Of a stretch of DNA of 64,000 nt, positions 52,686-63,500 are shown piece after piece. The notes beneath the pieces are model-generated. The model was given only the letters and a program-made list of their open reading frames with translations, made no database searches and was not told the origin of the DNA. Source of the DNA: an uncultured Eubacteriales bacterium (GTDB lineage: Bacteria > Bacillota > Clostridia > Peptostreptococcales > Anaerovoracaceae); NCBI GenBank assembly GCA_902773835.1, contig CACYFZ010000009.1, positions 1-64,000 on the forward strand. The letters are read 5' to 3'. Position 1 is the stretch's first letter. Every line of letters starts with the position of its first letter. The position numbers and the translations under genes are program-made.

Positions 52686-53123
52686 TTAGAAATCTAGGTC
52701 TTCTATTTCCGCTACTCTGCGCTCATGTCTGCCGCCTTCGAATTCAGTCTTCAGCCATTCATCCACCATGGCAAATGCCAGGTCTTTATCTACGATATTG
52801 GCTCCGAAGCAGAGAACGTTAGCGTTATTATGCTGTTTAGTCATATGTGCGGTATGAACGGAATGCACGAGTCCCGCTCTTACGCCCGGTACCTTATTGG
52901 CAGCCATGCTGATTCCGATTCCTGAGCTGCAAATAGCGATGCCGAGATCTGCATCTCCGTTTGCTACTGCTCTTCCCACTGCGTGGCCGTATTTAGGATA
53001 ATCTACGGAATCAGTTGAATCGCAGCCGCAGTCTATAACTTCATAACCGTCGTTGATAAGTTTTTCCTTTACTGCCAATTTCATTTCATATGCAGCATGA
53101 TCATTTCCGATTGCAATCTTCAT
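52686..53123 (-). CDS. rpiB: Ribose 5-phosphate isomerase B
   Basis: A 145-residue RpiB/LacA family isomerase linking ribulose 5-phosphate and ribose 5-phosphate. GNDHAAYEMK (6-15) and the active-site Cys65 in AICSSGIGISMAANK are standard. The conserved Firmicutes pairing with upp and tsaC is kept. Confidence 0.95.
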   Translation of the reverse strand: MKIAIGNDHAAYEMKLAVKEKLINDGYEVIDCGCDSTDSVDYPKYGHAVGRAVANGDADLGIAICSSGIGISMAANKVPGVRAGLVHSVHTAHMTKQHNNANVLCFGANIVDKDLAFAMVDEWLKTEFEGGRHERRVAEIEDLDF

Positions 53124-53154
53124 TTTCTGCCTCCTATCATCTTTTAAATCTTTA

Positions 53155-53208
53155 TCGGCGGAGCGAAGCCGACGGAGATCTGATTTTCCGTCATTACGGC
53201 AACGCCGA
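53155..53208. ncRNA. Structured upp-rpiB intergenic element
   Basis: In the 102-base gap TCGGCG (53155-53160) complements CGCCGA (53203-53208) and encloses GACGGA (53171-53176)/TCCGTC (53187-53192); an alternative TCGGC/GCCGA hairpin (53155-53172) competes. It carries the same GGAGCGAAGC word as the element at 36.3 kb. It may be an RNA processing or attenuation site in the upp-rpiB transcript. No T run follows, so it is not a plain terminator. Confidence 0.3.
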
Positions 53209-53225
53209 ATAATCCGATGGGGACC

Positions 53226-53855
53226 TTACTTGGTGCCGAAGATTCTGTCTCCCGCATCTCCCAGTCCCGGTACGATGTACGCGTTCTCGTTTAGCTTCTC
53301 ATCCTTAGCAGCGATGTAGATGTCTACATCAGGGTGCTTGGATGTGAGCGCCTCGATGCCTTCCGGTGCTGCGATGAGGAACATAAGGCTTATGTCCTTG
53401 GCGCCTTTTTTCTTTACGAAGTCAACTGCAGCGACCGCACTTCCGCCTGTAGCGAGCATCGGATCTACGATGATAACCCTTCTCTTATCTATATCCTCAG
53501 GAAGCTTACAATAGTACTCAACCGGCTCGTGAGTCTCAGGGTCTCTGTAAAGACCTACGTGACCCACCTTTGCATTCGGAATAATCTCCAGCATGCCGTC
53601 TACAAATCCGAGACCGGCTCTCAAGATTGGGATGATGGCTACGTCCAGCCCCTTCAGCATCTTTACGGATGTCGGGCATATAGGAGTCTCAATCTGAACT
53701 TCCTGTGTAGGAAGGTCTCTTGTTACCTCGAATGCCATAAGCATAGCCACTTCTCTGGCCAAATCTCTGAACTCCTTGCTCGTAGTGTTCTTGTCTCTCA
53801 TCATCGATACCTTGTGCTGAATCAGCGGATGATCGAATACCATTATCTTTCCCAT
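53226..53855 (-). CDS. upp: Uracil phosphoribosyltransferase
   Basis: A 209-residue salvage enzyme forming UMP from uracil and PRPP. The PRPP loop [10 protein letters not shown] is at 131-140 and the uracil-binding [12 protein letters not shown] ends the protein. GGAGGAA precedes the ATG. It heads the upp-rpiB-dehydrogenase-GT-ugd run on the minus strand. Confidence 0.97.
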   Translation of the reverse strand: MGKIMVFDHPLIQHKVSMMRDKNTTSKEFRDLAREVAMLMAFEVTRDLPTQEVQIETPICPTSVKMLKGLDVAIIPILRAGLGFVDGMLEIIPNAKVGHVGLYRDPETHEPVEYYCKLPEDIDKRRVIIVDPMLATGGSAVAAVDFVKKKGAKDISLMFLIAAPEGIEALTSKHPDVDIYIAAKDEKLNENAYIVPGLGDAGDRIFGTK

Positions 53856-53953
53856 AAGTTCCTCCTGTGTTTCTGTTTATTTACCTTCTATATTATATAG
53901 ATATTATTAGCTATTATGTGTTCAATTCGTTAAACTTTAGCAATCACTTTTAT

Positions 53954-54988
53954 CTACTTAACGATGTCATAGCCGGCGCTTTTAATCATGCGGTTCATAA
54001 CGCCGAAGCCCGCACCCTTGGTGTCTATGGCACGGATGAAGATTATGTCATAGCCCTGTCTGTCGAGTTCTCTGAGATCGGCAAACAGCTTATGAGCTGC
54101 TTTATTCGGATCGTTTCCGTACTCCAGTATCGCCGGTTTCAGGCCTTCTCTAAATGCCTCTACTCCGAGCTCCATGACCCTGTTGCCGAAGGTCTCATCG
54201 TCACCTGCGATAAGCCGAACCTTGGCCTTAGGAGAGTAATGAGTGTACTTCATCCCCGGAGATTTCGGCGCCGGTCCGCCTTGGTCCGGCGCAGTGCGCA
54301 TCGCTTCTTTTTCAGTGCCCTCATCGGTAACAAGTGCTTTATCATAATGCACCTCGCAGCCCAGAACACCCTCCAGCCATTCTTTGGTGACTATGCCGGG
54401 CCGCAGGATGACAGGCTCGTCGCCTGTCATGTCCACGACTGTGGACTCAATGCCGACATCGCATTGGCCTCCCATGATGACGGCATCTATGCGGCCGTCC
54501 ATGTCCTCCAGTACATCATATGCCGTGGTAGGGCTCGGACGTCCGGATTTATTGGCGCTCGGTGCAGCGACAGGCCTGCCTGCCGCTTCGATCAGGCTGC
54601 GGGCAGTCTCATCCATAGGCATCCTGATCGCGACCGTGTCTAAACCTCCTGTGGTCACGGTCGGCACCGACGCGCTCTTCTTAAGAACCATCGTCAGCGG
54701 ACCCGGCCACATCTGCTTAGCCAATATCTTCGCGTACGGAGAGATTCTGAAAGTACCTCCATCCACCAAATCATCCATATCTTCCATCTTTGCTATATGG
54801 ACTATCATCGGATTGTCCGACGGCCTTCCTTTTGCTTTATATACAGAAGCGACGGCCTCGGCATTCAGGGCGTCTGCCCCAAGTCCGTAAACCGTCTCCG
54901 TCGGGAAAGCAACAAGCCCGCCCGATCTGATAATCTCTCCGGCACGCCTGATATCTTCTTCATTTGTATTAAGTCGTATTGTGTTCAA
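53954..54988 (-). CDS. tsaC: Threonylcarbamoyl-AMP synthase, long Sua5 type
   Basis: A 344-residue enzyme that makes the precursor of t6A37 in ANN-decoding tRNAs. The YrdC domain (about 1-205) has FPTETVYGLGADA, KGRPSDNPMIVH and SANKSGRPSPT. The C-terminal Sua5 domain (about 240-344) follows a linker with GMKYTHYSPKA. Initiation is at TTG (54988), three bases beyond the lysR stop, using GGAGGAG in the lysR end. Confidence 0.94.
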   Translation of the reverse strand: MNTIRLNTNEEDIRRAGEIIRSGGLVAFPTETVYGLGADALNAEAVASVYKAKGRPSDNPMIVHIAKMEDMDDLVDGGTFRISPYAKILAKQMWPGPLTMVLKKSASVPTVTTGGLDTVAIRMPMDETARSLIEAAGRPVAAPSANKSGRPSPTTAYDVLEDMDGRIDAVIMGGQCDVGIESTVVDMTGDEPVILRPGIVTKEWLEGVLGCEVHYDKALVTDEGTEKEAMRTAPDQGGPAPKSPGMKYTHYSPKAKVRLIAGDDETFGNRVMELGVEAFREGLKPAILEYGNDPNKAAHKLFADLRELDRQGYDIIFIRAIDTKGAGFGVMNRMIKSAGYDIVK

Positions 54989-54990
54989 TT

Positions 54991-55863
54991 CTATTTAAAC
55001 TCCTCCATGGCGTAGGCCAGGAATTTCTGAGCAGCCTTTGAAAGCCTTTCCCTTGACGGAATTGCAATTCCGAATGTTATGAATTCGCGCGGCTCCAGAG
55101 GGAGCTTGGAGTAATGGCCTTCCCAGTACTGTGCACCGAGTTCATTTACCATGCTGATACCCAGCCCCATCCTGACCAATGCAACCGTGACGGGAATATC
55201 GTATGTGGTGTACTTTACGTTCGGCTTAACTTCATTTCTGTCGAGGATCTCGATGATCTCCCTTTCGTCACCCCAAGATCCCATGATGAAATCGTAGTTT
55301 TCGACTTCCTTAACCGGGAATGCTTCGGCATTTGCATAAGGATTATCCTCAGGCACTGCCGCCAGCATCTCCACTTCAGTCAGCGGGATCCATTCATAAG
55401 GCATCGGTTCCGAATACGCCAGTATAGCCATGTCAGCTTCGTTATTCTCGAGGTGCTCGAAAATATCCGAGCGAATGTTTTCTACTATATTAATATTGAT
55501 ACCCGGATAATCATTCTTAAAGCGTCTGATTATTCTCGGGAGCCAGGTTATGGCTGCACTCGGGTATGACGCGATGGAAAGGGTCCCCGCGGACATGCCC
55601 TTTAAATCAGCTGCAAGCTGAATCACCTCATCCTCGTCTGCGAGGCACTTTCTGATGACAGGCTCCATCTCTTTCCCTTCCGGAGTCAGATAGACTCCCT
55701 TTTGGGAACGGTTCAAGAGTTTAAGGCCCAAATCTCTTTCGAGTGAGCTCAAAAGCTGGCTTACGGCAGACGGCGTATATCCCAACGAGTCTGCAGCAGC
55801 CGTAACACTGCCTTTGTTAATGCATTCTATAAAAGCTTTGAATTTGCTGTTTTCCATTTTCAA
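54991..55863 (-). CDS. LysR family transcriptional regulator
   Basis: A 290-residue regulator: helix-turn-helix at about 1-62 (GSVTAAADSLGYTPSAVSQLLSSLE around 16-40) and a periplasmic-binding-like effector domain. The ligand is not deducible. It lies between prfA and tsaC where Firmicutes commonly carry prmC, with 19 and 2 bases of spacing, so it is embedded in a housekeeping operon. AGGA precedes the start. Confidence 0.92.
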   Translation of the reverse strand: MKMENSKFKAFIECINKGSVTAAADSLGYTPSAVSQLLSSLERDLGLKLLNRSQKGVYLTPEGKEMEPVIRKCLADEDEVIQLAADLKGMSAGTLSIASYPSAAITWLPRIIRRFKNDYPGININIVENIRSDIFEHLENNEADMAILAYSEPMPYEWIPLTEVEMLAAVPEDNPYANAEAFPVKEVENYDFIMGSWGDEREIIEILDRNEVKPNVKYTTYDIPVTVALVRMGLGISMVNELGAQYWEGHYSKLPLEPREFITFGIAIPSRERLSKAAQKFLAYAMEEFK

Positions 55864-55882
55864 ATCCTCCGCTAATCCGTCT

Positions 55883-56950
55883 TTATCCGAAGTCCTTCAT
55901 CTTCTCCGCCTGGTCGGCTGTTATAAGGCCGTCGACGGCTTCCTCTATATCTCCGTCCAGGAATTGATCAAGCTTGTACAGTGTCAGGTTGATTCTGTGG
56001 TCCGTGACTCTTCCCTGAGGGAAATTGTATGTCCTAATACGCTCCGATCTGTCGCCCGATCCGATCTGGCTTCTTCTGTCTGCAGAAATCTTATCGTTCT
56101 GCTCCTGAACCATCTTGTCGTGGAGTCTTGCCTTGAGAACCCTCATGGCTTTTTCCTTATTCATTATCTGATCTTTTTCATCCTGACAGGTAACAACTAT
56201 GCCGGAAGGGTGGTGGGTAATTCTTACGGCAGAGTCCGTCGTGTTTACGCACTGACCGCCGTTACCGGATGCTCTGAACACATCGATTTTGAGATCGTTA
56301 GGGTTGATCTCAACCTCTACGTCATCTACTTCCGGAAGGACCGCAACCGTAGCAGCTGATGTGTGTATCCTTCCCGACGACTCTGTCTCCGGCACTCTCT
56401 GCACGCGGTGCACTCCGGATTCGAACTTGAGTCTTGAATATGCACCTTTTCCCTTAATCATTACAACGGCTTCTTTGATGCCTCCGATACCGGTATCGCT
56501 GATTTCGATAATCTCGGATTTCCAGCGATGACGCTCGGCATACCTCAGGTACATCCTGAGAAGGTCGTTGGCAAAGAGAGCCGCTTCTTCTCCGCCTGTA
56601 CCGGCCCTTATCTCAACGATTACGTTTTTGTCATCGTTAGGGTCTTTAGGCAGCAGCAGTACTTTCAGATTTTCTTGTGCCTGCTCCATAGCGGACTCAA
56701 GTTCCTTGGCCTCTTCTTTGGCCAATTCCTTGACCTCTTCATCGTCTTCCATTTCAATCAGCTCCTTGGCATCAGCCAAGTCTGACTGCATCTTTCTGTA
56801 TTCCTCATATGCTTTTACCACCGGCTCGAGTTCAGACATTTCCTTCATATACTTCTGAAAACTCTTCTGGTCTGCTATGACTGCCGGGTCTGCCACCTTT
56901 GCGGACAGCTCATCGTATTTCTCTTGGATAAAATCGAGTTTATCGAACAT
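55883..56950 (-). CDS. prfA: Peptide chain release factor 1
   Basis: A 355-residue RF1 that recognises UAA and UAG. The stop-codon motif is Pro187-Glu188-Thr189 (a PxT motif) and GGQ is at 231-233 in [14 protein letters not shown] (Cys replaces the common His after GGQ). The Gln is the normal PrmC methylation target, but prmC is not next to it as it usually is. Confidence 0.96.
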   Translation of the reverse strand: MFDKLDFIQEKYDELSAKVADPAVIADQKSFQKYMKEMSELEPVVKAYEEYRKMQSDLADAKELIEMEDDEEVKELAKEEAKELESAMEQAQENLKVLLLPKDPNDDKNVIVEIRAGTGGEEAALFANDLLRMYLRYAERHRWKSEIIEISDTGIGGIKEAVVMIKGKGAYSRLKFESGVHRVQRVPETESSGRIHTSAATVAVLPEVDDVEVEINPNDLKIDVFRASGNGGQCVNTTDSAVRITHHPSGIVVTCQDEKDQIMNKEKAMRVLKARLHDKMVQEQNDKISADRRSQIGSGDRSERIRTYNFPQGRVTDHRINLTLYKLDQFLDGDIEEAVDGLITADQAEKMKDFG

Positions 56951-57040
56951 CTTAATCCCTCTGTTTCTATATGTTTATTTTCTTAATATTCCAAGGCGTA
57001 TTTTATCATAACAGCGTTGAAATATCAGCCTATTTAGCCT

Positions 57041-57070
57041 AAAAAGAAAAGCCGGAACGTATCCGGCTTT
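57041..57070 (-). terminator. Terminator after rpmE
   Basis: Minus-strand stem AAGCCGGA/TCCGGCTT with a five-base loop, then TTCTTTTT. Confidence 0.75.
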
Positions 57071-57089
57071 GTGTCCTGATTCTGTATAA

Positions 57090-57287
57090 TTACAGGTTGT
57101 ACTTGTTCTTGAATTTCTCTACACGTCCGCCGCGGTTAGCAAACTTCTGCTGGCCTGTAAAGAACGGGTGGCATTCAGAGCAGATGTCTACTCTCATCTC
57201 TTCCTTGTCGGACTGAGTTGTAAATGAATTACCACATGCGCAAGTAACTTTACATTCCTTATACTCAGGATGGATTCCTTCCTTCAT
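57090..57287 (-). CDS. rpmE: 50S ribosomal protein L31, zinc-binding type
   Basis: A 65-residue L31. Cys16, Cys18, Cys36 and Cys39 (TCACGN, CSECH) form the zinc site of the C+ class, so it stores zinc on the ribosome. [11 protein letters not shown] is the family signature. Its leader carries a 14-base palindrome and a hairpin. Confidence 0.97.
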   Translation of the reverse strand: MKEGIHPEYKECKVTCACGNSFTTQSDKEEMRVDICSECHPFFTGQQKFANRGGRVEKFKNKYNL

Positions 57288-57324
57288 GTTGGTACCTCTT
57301 TCTGATTACTTGTGTTATAACTTG

Positions 57325-57338
57325 TGAAAACGTTTTCA
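57325..57338. promoter_or_regulatory. Cre-like 14-base palindrome in the rpmE leader
   Basis: TGAAAACGTTTTCA is a perfect palindrome matching the CcpA/LacI-family operator consensus TGWNANCGNTNWCA. It lies about 20-30 bases past the predicted transcription start. A nearby hairpin CTGTC/GACAG (57340-57354) adds structure to the leader. Confidence 0.5.
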
Positions 57339-57361
57339 TCTGTCTTTGCGACAGCTTGCAT

Positions 57362-57390
57362 ATAATATCACTGAAAGCGTTGTATTTCAA
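57362..57390 (-). promoter_or_regulatory. Promoter of rpmE
   Basis: TTGAAA (57385-57390), 17 bases, TATTAT (57362-57367) on the minus strand. Confidence 0.7.
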
Positions 57391-57430
57391 GGCTTTTTTG
57401 CAAAAAAACCGACATATTATCCGCACAATG

Positions 57431-57458
57431 GAAAAGAGGGGCGGTTATCCCCCTCTTC
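57431..57458 (-). terminator. Terminator after the Cna-B/SpaA adhesin
   Basis: The stem AGAGGGG/CCCCTCT with an eight-base loop, then TTTT, lies about 55 bases after the adhesin stop. Confidence 0.7.
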
Positions 57459-57513
57459 TCCGATCTCGTTACAGATCGTTACAGATTAACGCAGGTTACG
57501 CTGCTAATCTTGC

Positions 57514-60500
57514 TTAGTTAGTTTTGCGACGTCTGATGAATTTGATAGCTGCTGCAATCAGTGAGATCATCAGCATTCCTACCCAGATATATATGTTTGT
57601 TGCGTCGCCTGTGTTGACCTTTCGAGTTCCTCTGATGCTTGTTTCATCATCAGGTGTATCGCCGCTGTCCTTATCTTCGGTCTCATCCACATATTCCTCC
57701 TTAACCTTAGGAGCGTCCTTGAGGATGATCTTGTTGCCGATGAGAATTTCAATTTCTCCGTCGTTGTCTACCTTGGCAGTCTTGAGAGTTGCTTCTCCGT
57801 CCTTAACTTCGAAGTGCATCTCAGTTGTAACGCACTGGTATCCCTTAGGGGCGACCTTCTCGATAAGGATATACTCTCCGTCTACGAGGTTGAATAAATG
57901 CTCTTCCTTAGTGGATGTCCACTTGTCGATTACATTTCCTTCACCATCTGTCAGAACCATCTTTGCTCCCTCAAGTTCTTTACCCTCGAGGTTTTCCTTG
58001 CTGAATCTAACCTCTGTTGTCGGAGGTACTACAGTTACCGTATTGGACTTAACTTCATATGCCCATCCGTTGTCTACATTCAGTCCTACTACTGCAGACT
58101 TAATTCTGTAGCTTGAGTCGTTTGCGATACCTTCGTGGCTATCTGCTTCAGCTCCGCTGAATTCGTCAACCACATCTGCATCATCAATACACTCATTTTC
58201 TGTTACTGTCTTCCATACATCTCCGCCTGCAGCCTTGAACATCTCGATGCTCTTGTACTTGTCCTTGATCTTAGCATCGAATGTAATCTGCAGCCACTTG
58301 CCGTTAGGGTAGAGCTTAGGAGCGTCTTCAGCATCGCTGCCGATTGTCAGCACGAGCTTGCCCTTCTTCCAAGCGGCTTTGTCGATTGTGTAATCAACTG
58401 CCTCACCGGCCTTGGAGAGCTTAGGTGCTTCTGCCTTGCTCTGTCCTTCTCCGTCCTTAACAACTACTGCTGTAGGTTCGTCTCCTACGAACTCGAGTAC
58501 TTCCTTGAGCTCGTCAGTTACTTCTACGTATGTAGCATCAGCTGTGATGTATGCCTGGATGTCATATGTGTAAACTTCGTCGAATGCAGACAGATCTGTG
58601 TGAACTGTTCCGTCACGCTCTGTGTCTGAGAGATCGTCTGTCTTCTTGTTGACATACTTCTCGATTGCAGGTTTCTCAGGAGCATCCTCGAGGATTACGT
58701 GAGTCATATCCTCAACACGGACCTTTCCTCCGCCGTTAACCTCTGTTGTCTCGAGAGTTACCTTTCCGTCTTCTACGACGAATACCATTTCTGTAGTAAC
58801 TGTCTGGTATCCTTCAGGCGCTACAACCTCTGTCATGGTGTATGTGCCGTCAGGGAGGTGCAGTACATGGTCTTCCGTTGTGGATGTCCAGCTATCTACC
58901 TCTGTTCCGTCCTCTGTAACTACCTTGATGGTAGCTCCCGGAATTTCCTCCCCGCCGAGATCAGTCTTGCTGAATGTTACCTCTGTTGTCGGAGGGACTA
59001 CAGTTACTGTATTGGATTTAACTCCGTATGCCCACTCGTTGTCTACGTTTACGTTGAGTGAAGCATATTTGGACTTCATTCTGTAGCTTGAGTCATTAAC
59101 GATACCTTCATGTGCATCTGCCTCAGCTCCGCTGAATGTTGCGTTTACGTCTGCGTCGTCAATTTCCTCGTTTACAGTGATTTCCGTGAATACTCCGTCT
59201 GCAGCTTTGATAGCTTCAAGGGATTTGTATTTGTCCTTGATCTTAGCATCGAATGTAATCTGCAGCCACTTGCCGTTAGGGTAGAGCTTAGGAGCGTCTT
59301 CTGCATCGCTGCCGATAGTCAGGACGAGTTTGCCTTCATCCCATGCGTCTTTGTCGATTGTGTAATCAACGGCTTCTCCTGCCTTTGTCAGCTTAGGTGC
59401 AACTGCCTTGCTCTGTCCTTCACCGTCCTTAACAACTACTGATGTAGGTGCGTCTCCTACGAACTCGAGTACTTCCTTGAGCTCATCGTTTACTTCTACG
59501 ATTGTAGCGTCGGCAGTGATGTATGCCTGGATGTCGTATGTGTAAACTTCGTTGAATGCGGAGAGATCATAGTGAACCGTTCCGTCACGATCCTTTTCTC
59601 CGAGATTCTCATACTTCTTGTTGACATACTTCTCGATTGCAGGTTTCTCAGGAGCATCCTTAAGGATGATTGTTCCGTCTTCAAGCTGCTCCAGAACTCC
59701 GTCGATCTCTTCTACTGTGACCTTGCCGTCTGCGTCTACCGAGAACTGAATCTTTGTTTCAACGCACTGGTATCCGGCAGGTGCAACTTTCTCTTCCATA
59801 GTATATGTACCAGGATCGAGTTTAAGTGTGTGTGCGGTAGTCTCGGATTTCCAAGTCTCGTTAACTTCGTTTCCGGCATTATCCTTACCTGTTACGGTAA
59901 TTGTAGCGCCTTTGAGTTCTTCTCCGCCGAGGTCAGTCTTGCTGATCTTGACTTCCTTCTTAGGTGCATCCTCCAGAACTACAGTGTCTCCGTCTTCGTT
60001 TACGGAAATCTTTCCGCCTCCGTCTACTTCAGTAGTTACGATAGTGATGTTACCGTGATCATCAACCGTGAACTCAATTTCAGTAGTTACCTGAGTGTAG
60101 TCTGAAGGAGGTGTTACCTCTTTCAGTTTGTATGTTCCCGGAACTGCTGCGAATTCATATGCTTCTTCTGCGCTTGATGTCCACTCCTTAACTGTACCGT
60201 CAGGCATTGTGAGTGTCATCTTGGCTCCCTCGATTTCGGAACCGCCGAGTTCATTCTTGCTGATCTTGCGAATAGGCGTATCCTTGAGAACCATAGTTCC
60301 GTCCTTAAGCTGCTCCAGAACTCCGTCGATCTCTTTTACTGTTACCTTGCCGTCTGCGTCAACTGTGAACTCGATCTTCGTTTCTACACACTCGTAGCCT
60401 TCAGGTGCTACTGTCTCTTTGAATGTGTATGATCCCGGCTCCAGCATGAGATCGAATGTCTCATCCTTCTTGGATTCCCAAGATTTAACTACATTTCCTT

Positions 60501-63500
60501 CGCTGTCATATACAACGATTGTAGCGCCTTCGATTTCCTCTCCGCCGAGGTCTGTCTTGTTGATCTTAACCTCTACCTTGAGTTCGTTGCTTGTCTCGTG
60601 CTCGCCATCGCTTTCTCCTGCAACAACATCCTTAACGATTGTTGCGATGTAGTTAATGGCTCCGATTACGAGGTTGCCGGACTCTGCAGTTACTGAATCC
60701 TTTCCGTTCTTCGTAACCTTAATCTCTCTTGCACTGTATGTTACGCCTTCCAGTTTCTTAAGTGTGATGGTCTTGCTGTTATGCTCTGCATCAAGAACGA
60801 CTTCGTCGATCTTCTCGGACTGGCCGTCTTTGTGCTGGTAAACAGCGAATGTTACCTTAGTGTCTGTTGGGAAGAGTCTGTCTTTCCAGCTCTTCTTGAT
60901 CTTAAGCTCAACTGTCTTAGGCTCGATTGTTACAGTGTTGGTCTCAGGATTGAATTTTCCGTTGTTCTCTGTTTCAACGCTGTACTTAGCCTTGTTAGGA
61001 ACACCGTCGTGATTCTTTTCAATCTTAACTTTGAGGTTTTTGGAGATGTTCTCCCACTTACCGTCTACTGTATCAATTGCATTGTTTTCGCTTGCAGCCT
61101 TAGCGTCGATGTATGCCTTAACTGCATCATATGCACTTTCCTTGATCTGAGCGTTGAAAGTTACCTTTACCCACTCTCTTCTGAGGGCCTTAGCTTCGTC
61201 TCCGTCGAATACTACTTCGAGAGTATTATTCTCTGTGTCAACATTTGCAGTATATTTTCCTGCTGCTATGAGCTCTCCGTCTTTTGCAACTGTTGTGGCG
61301 TGGTCATTGTTTCTGCCCATCTTGAAGACTTTTACATCTCCGCCCTCTGCAAACTCGAGTGAGTCAACCAGCTCATCACTGATGGTGAACTTTGTTGCAT
61401 CGTGTGGCACGTATGCCATTACTTCATACTCGAATACCTGGTCGAAGTTGTCGAAGTCATATGTAACGTCGTTGTTTACATACTTCTCTACTTCAGGCTC
61501 TTTGTATGGCTCATCCTTGAGGACCATTGTTCCGTCGTCAAGCTGCTCCAGAACTCCTTCGATCTCGTCTACTGTTACCTTGCCGTCTGCGTCAACTGTG
61601 AACTCGATCTTCGTTTCTACACACTCGTAGCCTTCAGGTGCTACTGTCTCTTTGAATGTGTATGATCCAGGCTCCAGCATGAGATCGAATGTCTCTTTCT
61701 CTTTGGATTCCCAAGATTTAACTTCGTTTCCTTCGCTGTCATATACAACGATTGTAGCGCCTTCGATCTCCTCTCCGCCGAGGTCTGTCTTGTTGATCTT
61801 AACCTCTACCTTGAGTTCGTTGCGTGTCTCGTGCTCGCCATCTTCTTCGCCTGCAAACAGGTTTGTGATGATGTCCTTTATGTAGTTGATTGCTCCGATT
61901 ACGAGATTACCGGTTGTTGCGTCTACCTTTGACTCAACGCCGTTCTTTGTTACCTTAACTTCTTCAGCCCGGTATTTAACATTCTCGAGTCTCGGAAGTG
62001 TTACTGTCGTTTCAGTCTTATCGGAGTCGAGAGTTACCTCGTCTACCTTTTCAGCCTTTTGGCCGTTTACATATTTGTAAACAGCGAATGTTACCTTAGT
62101 ATCTGTAGGCCAAAGAATATTCTTCCAGCTCTTCTTAACTTTAAGATTAACTGTCTTAGGCTCTACCGTTACTGTATTTGTTTCCATCTCGGAGTTTCCG
62201 TTCTGGGATGTCTCCCAAGCATAATTAGCCTTGTTAGGAACTCCGTCATGCTCTGTATCTGTGAGAACTCTCAGGTTAACGTCGATGTTCTCCCACTGAT
62301 TTGCTGCTGTGGCAGCTGTGCCGTTCTCAGCCTTCTCAGCCAGCTTAGCCATTACAGCCTTGCGGGCGTCCTCAGTGATTCTGGCATCAAATGTTACCTT
62401 AATCCAGTGTTTGCGATATGGACTTACCTGCTCCTCGTCCATTACTACTTCGAGGTGCCTTCCCTCAACGGATGGGTTTACGCCTTCGATAAGCGTACCG
62501 TTAGCGGCAACCGTTCCGTCAACCTTGTGGTTATTCTCTGTTCCCATGTCGTAAACTTTTACGTTTCCGCCGTTTACGAACTCGAGGGAGTCTACGAGAT
62601 CATCTGTAATTGTCGCTTTGGTAGCATCGTATGGCACATATGCCATTACTTCATACTCGAATACCTGGTCGAAGTTGTCGAAGTCATATGTAACGTCGTT
62701 GTTTACATACTTCTCTACTTCAGGTCCCTTGTATGGTTCATCCTTGAGAACCATAGTTCCGTCGTCAAGCTGCTTCAGAACTCCGTCGATCTCTTCTACT
62801 GTTACCTTGCCGTCTTCATCAACTGTGAACTCGATCTTCGTTTCTACACGCTCGTAGCCTTCAGGTGCTACTGTCTCTTTGAATGTGTATGTTCCCGGCT
62901 CCAGCATGAGATCGAATGTCTCATCCTTCTTGGATTCCCAAGATTCAACTTCGTTTCCTTCGCTGTCATATACAACGATTGTAGCGCCTTCGATTTCATC
63001 TCCGCCGAGGTCTGTCTTGTTGATCTTGGTCTGTACGGAATCAACTTTGTTCTTTGCAGTGTACTCTGCTTTTTCATCATCATATGTCATCTCAACAACA
63101 TACTTAATCTTGTTGATAGCTTCGATGATAACAGCTCCGGCTTCTTTGGCGTCATCATATTCGATGTCTTTTCCGTTAATCCGGATTTCGCGAGCTGTGT
63201 ATTTAGCTCCGCTTACATATACAGGAAGTCCTTCAACTACAATTGTTGAATCCGGAGTGTCCTTATCCATCTCAACTGTTCTTACAGGAGATTCCTCTCC
63301 GTCGAGGAACACTCCGAAAGTAACCTTAGGGTTGTTTTTCGGCCACTCGCCGTTTGCCCAAGTCTTCTTAACTGTAAGCTTTGTTGTCTCAGGCTTAACT
63401 GTTACTGTATTGGACTCATCCTCATACTTAGCTTCGTTGTCGACTTCGATTATGTAGTTTGCGGTATTGTCAATTCCGTCATGCGCCTCATCTGAAAGCA

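Noticed and set aside
62059-63249. Plus-strand open frame of 396 codons opposite the repeat adhesin, and similar antisense frames at 58135-59442, 59572-60105 and 60781-61362
   Set aside because: They mirror the repeat period of the minus-strand adhesin, have Cys/Tyr/Ser-rich non-protein-like composition and no ribosome sites. They result from codon bias in the real gene.
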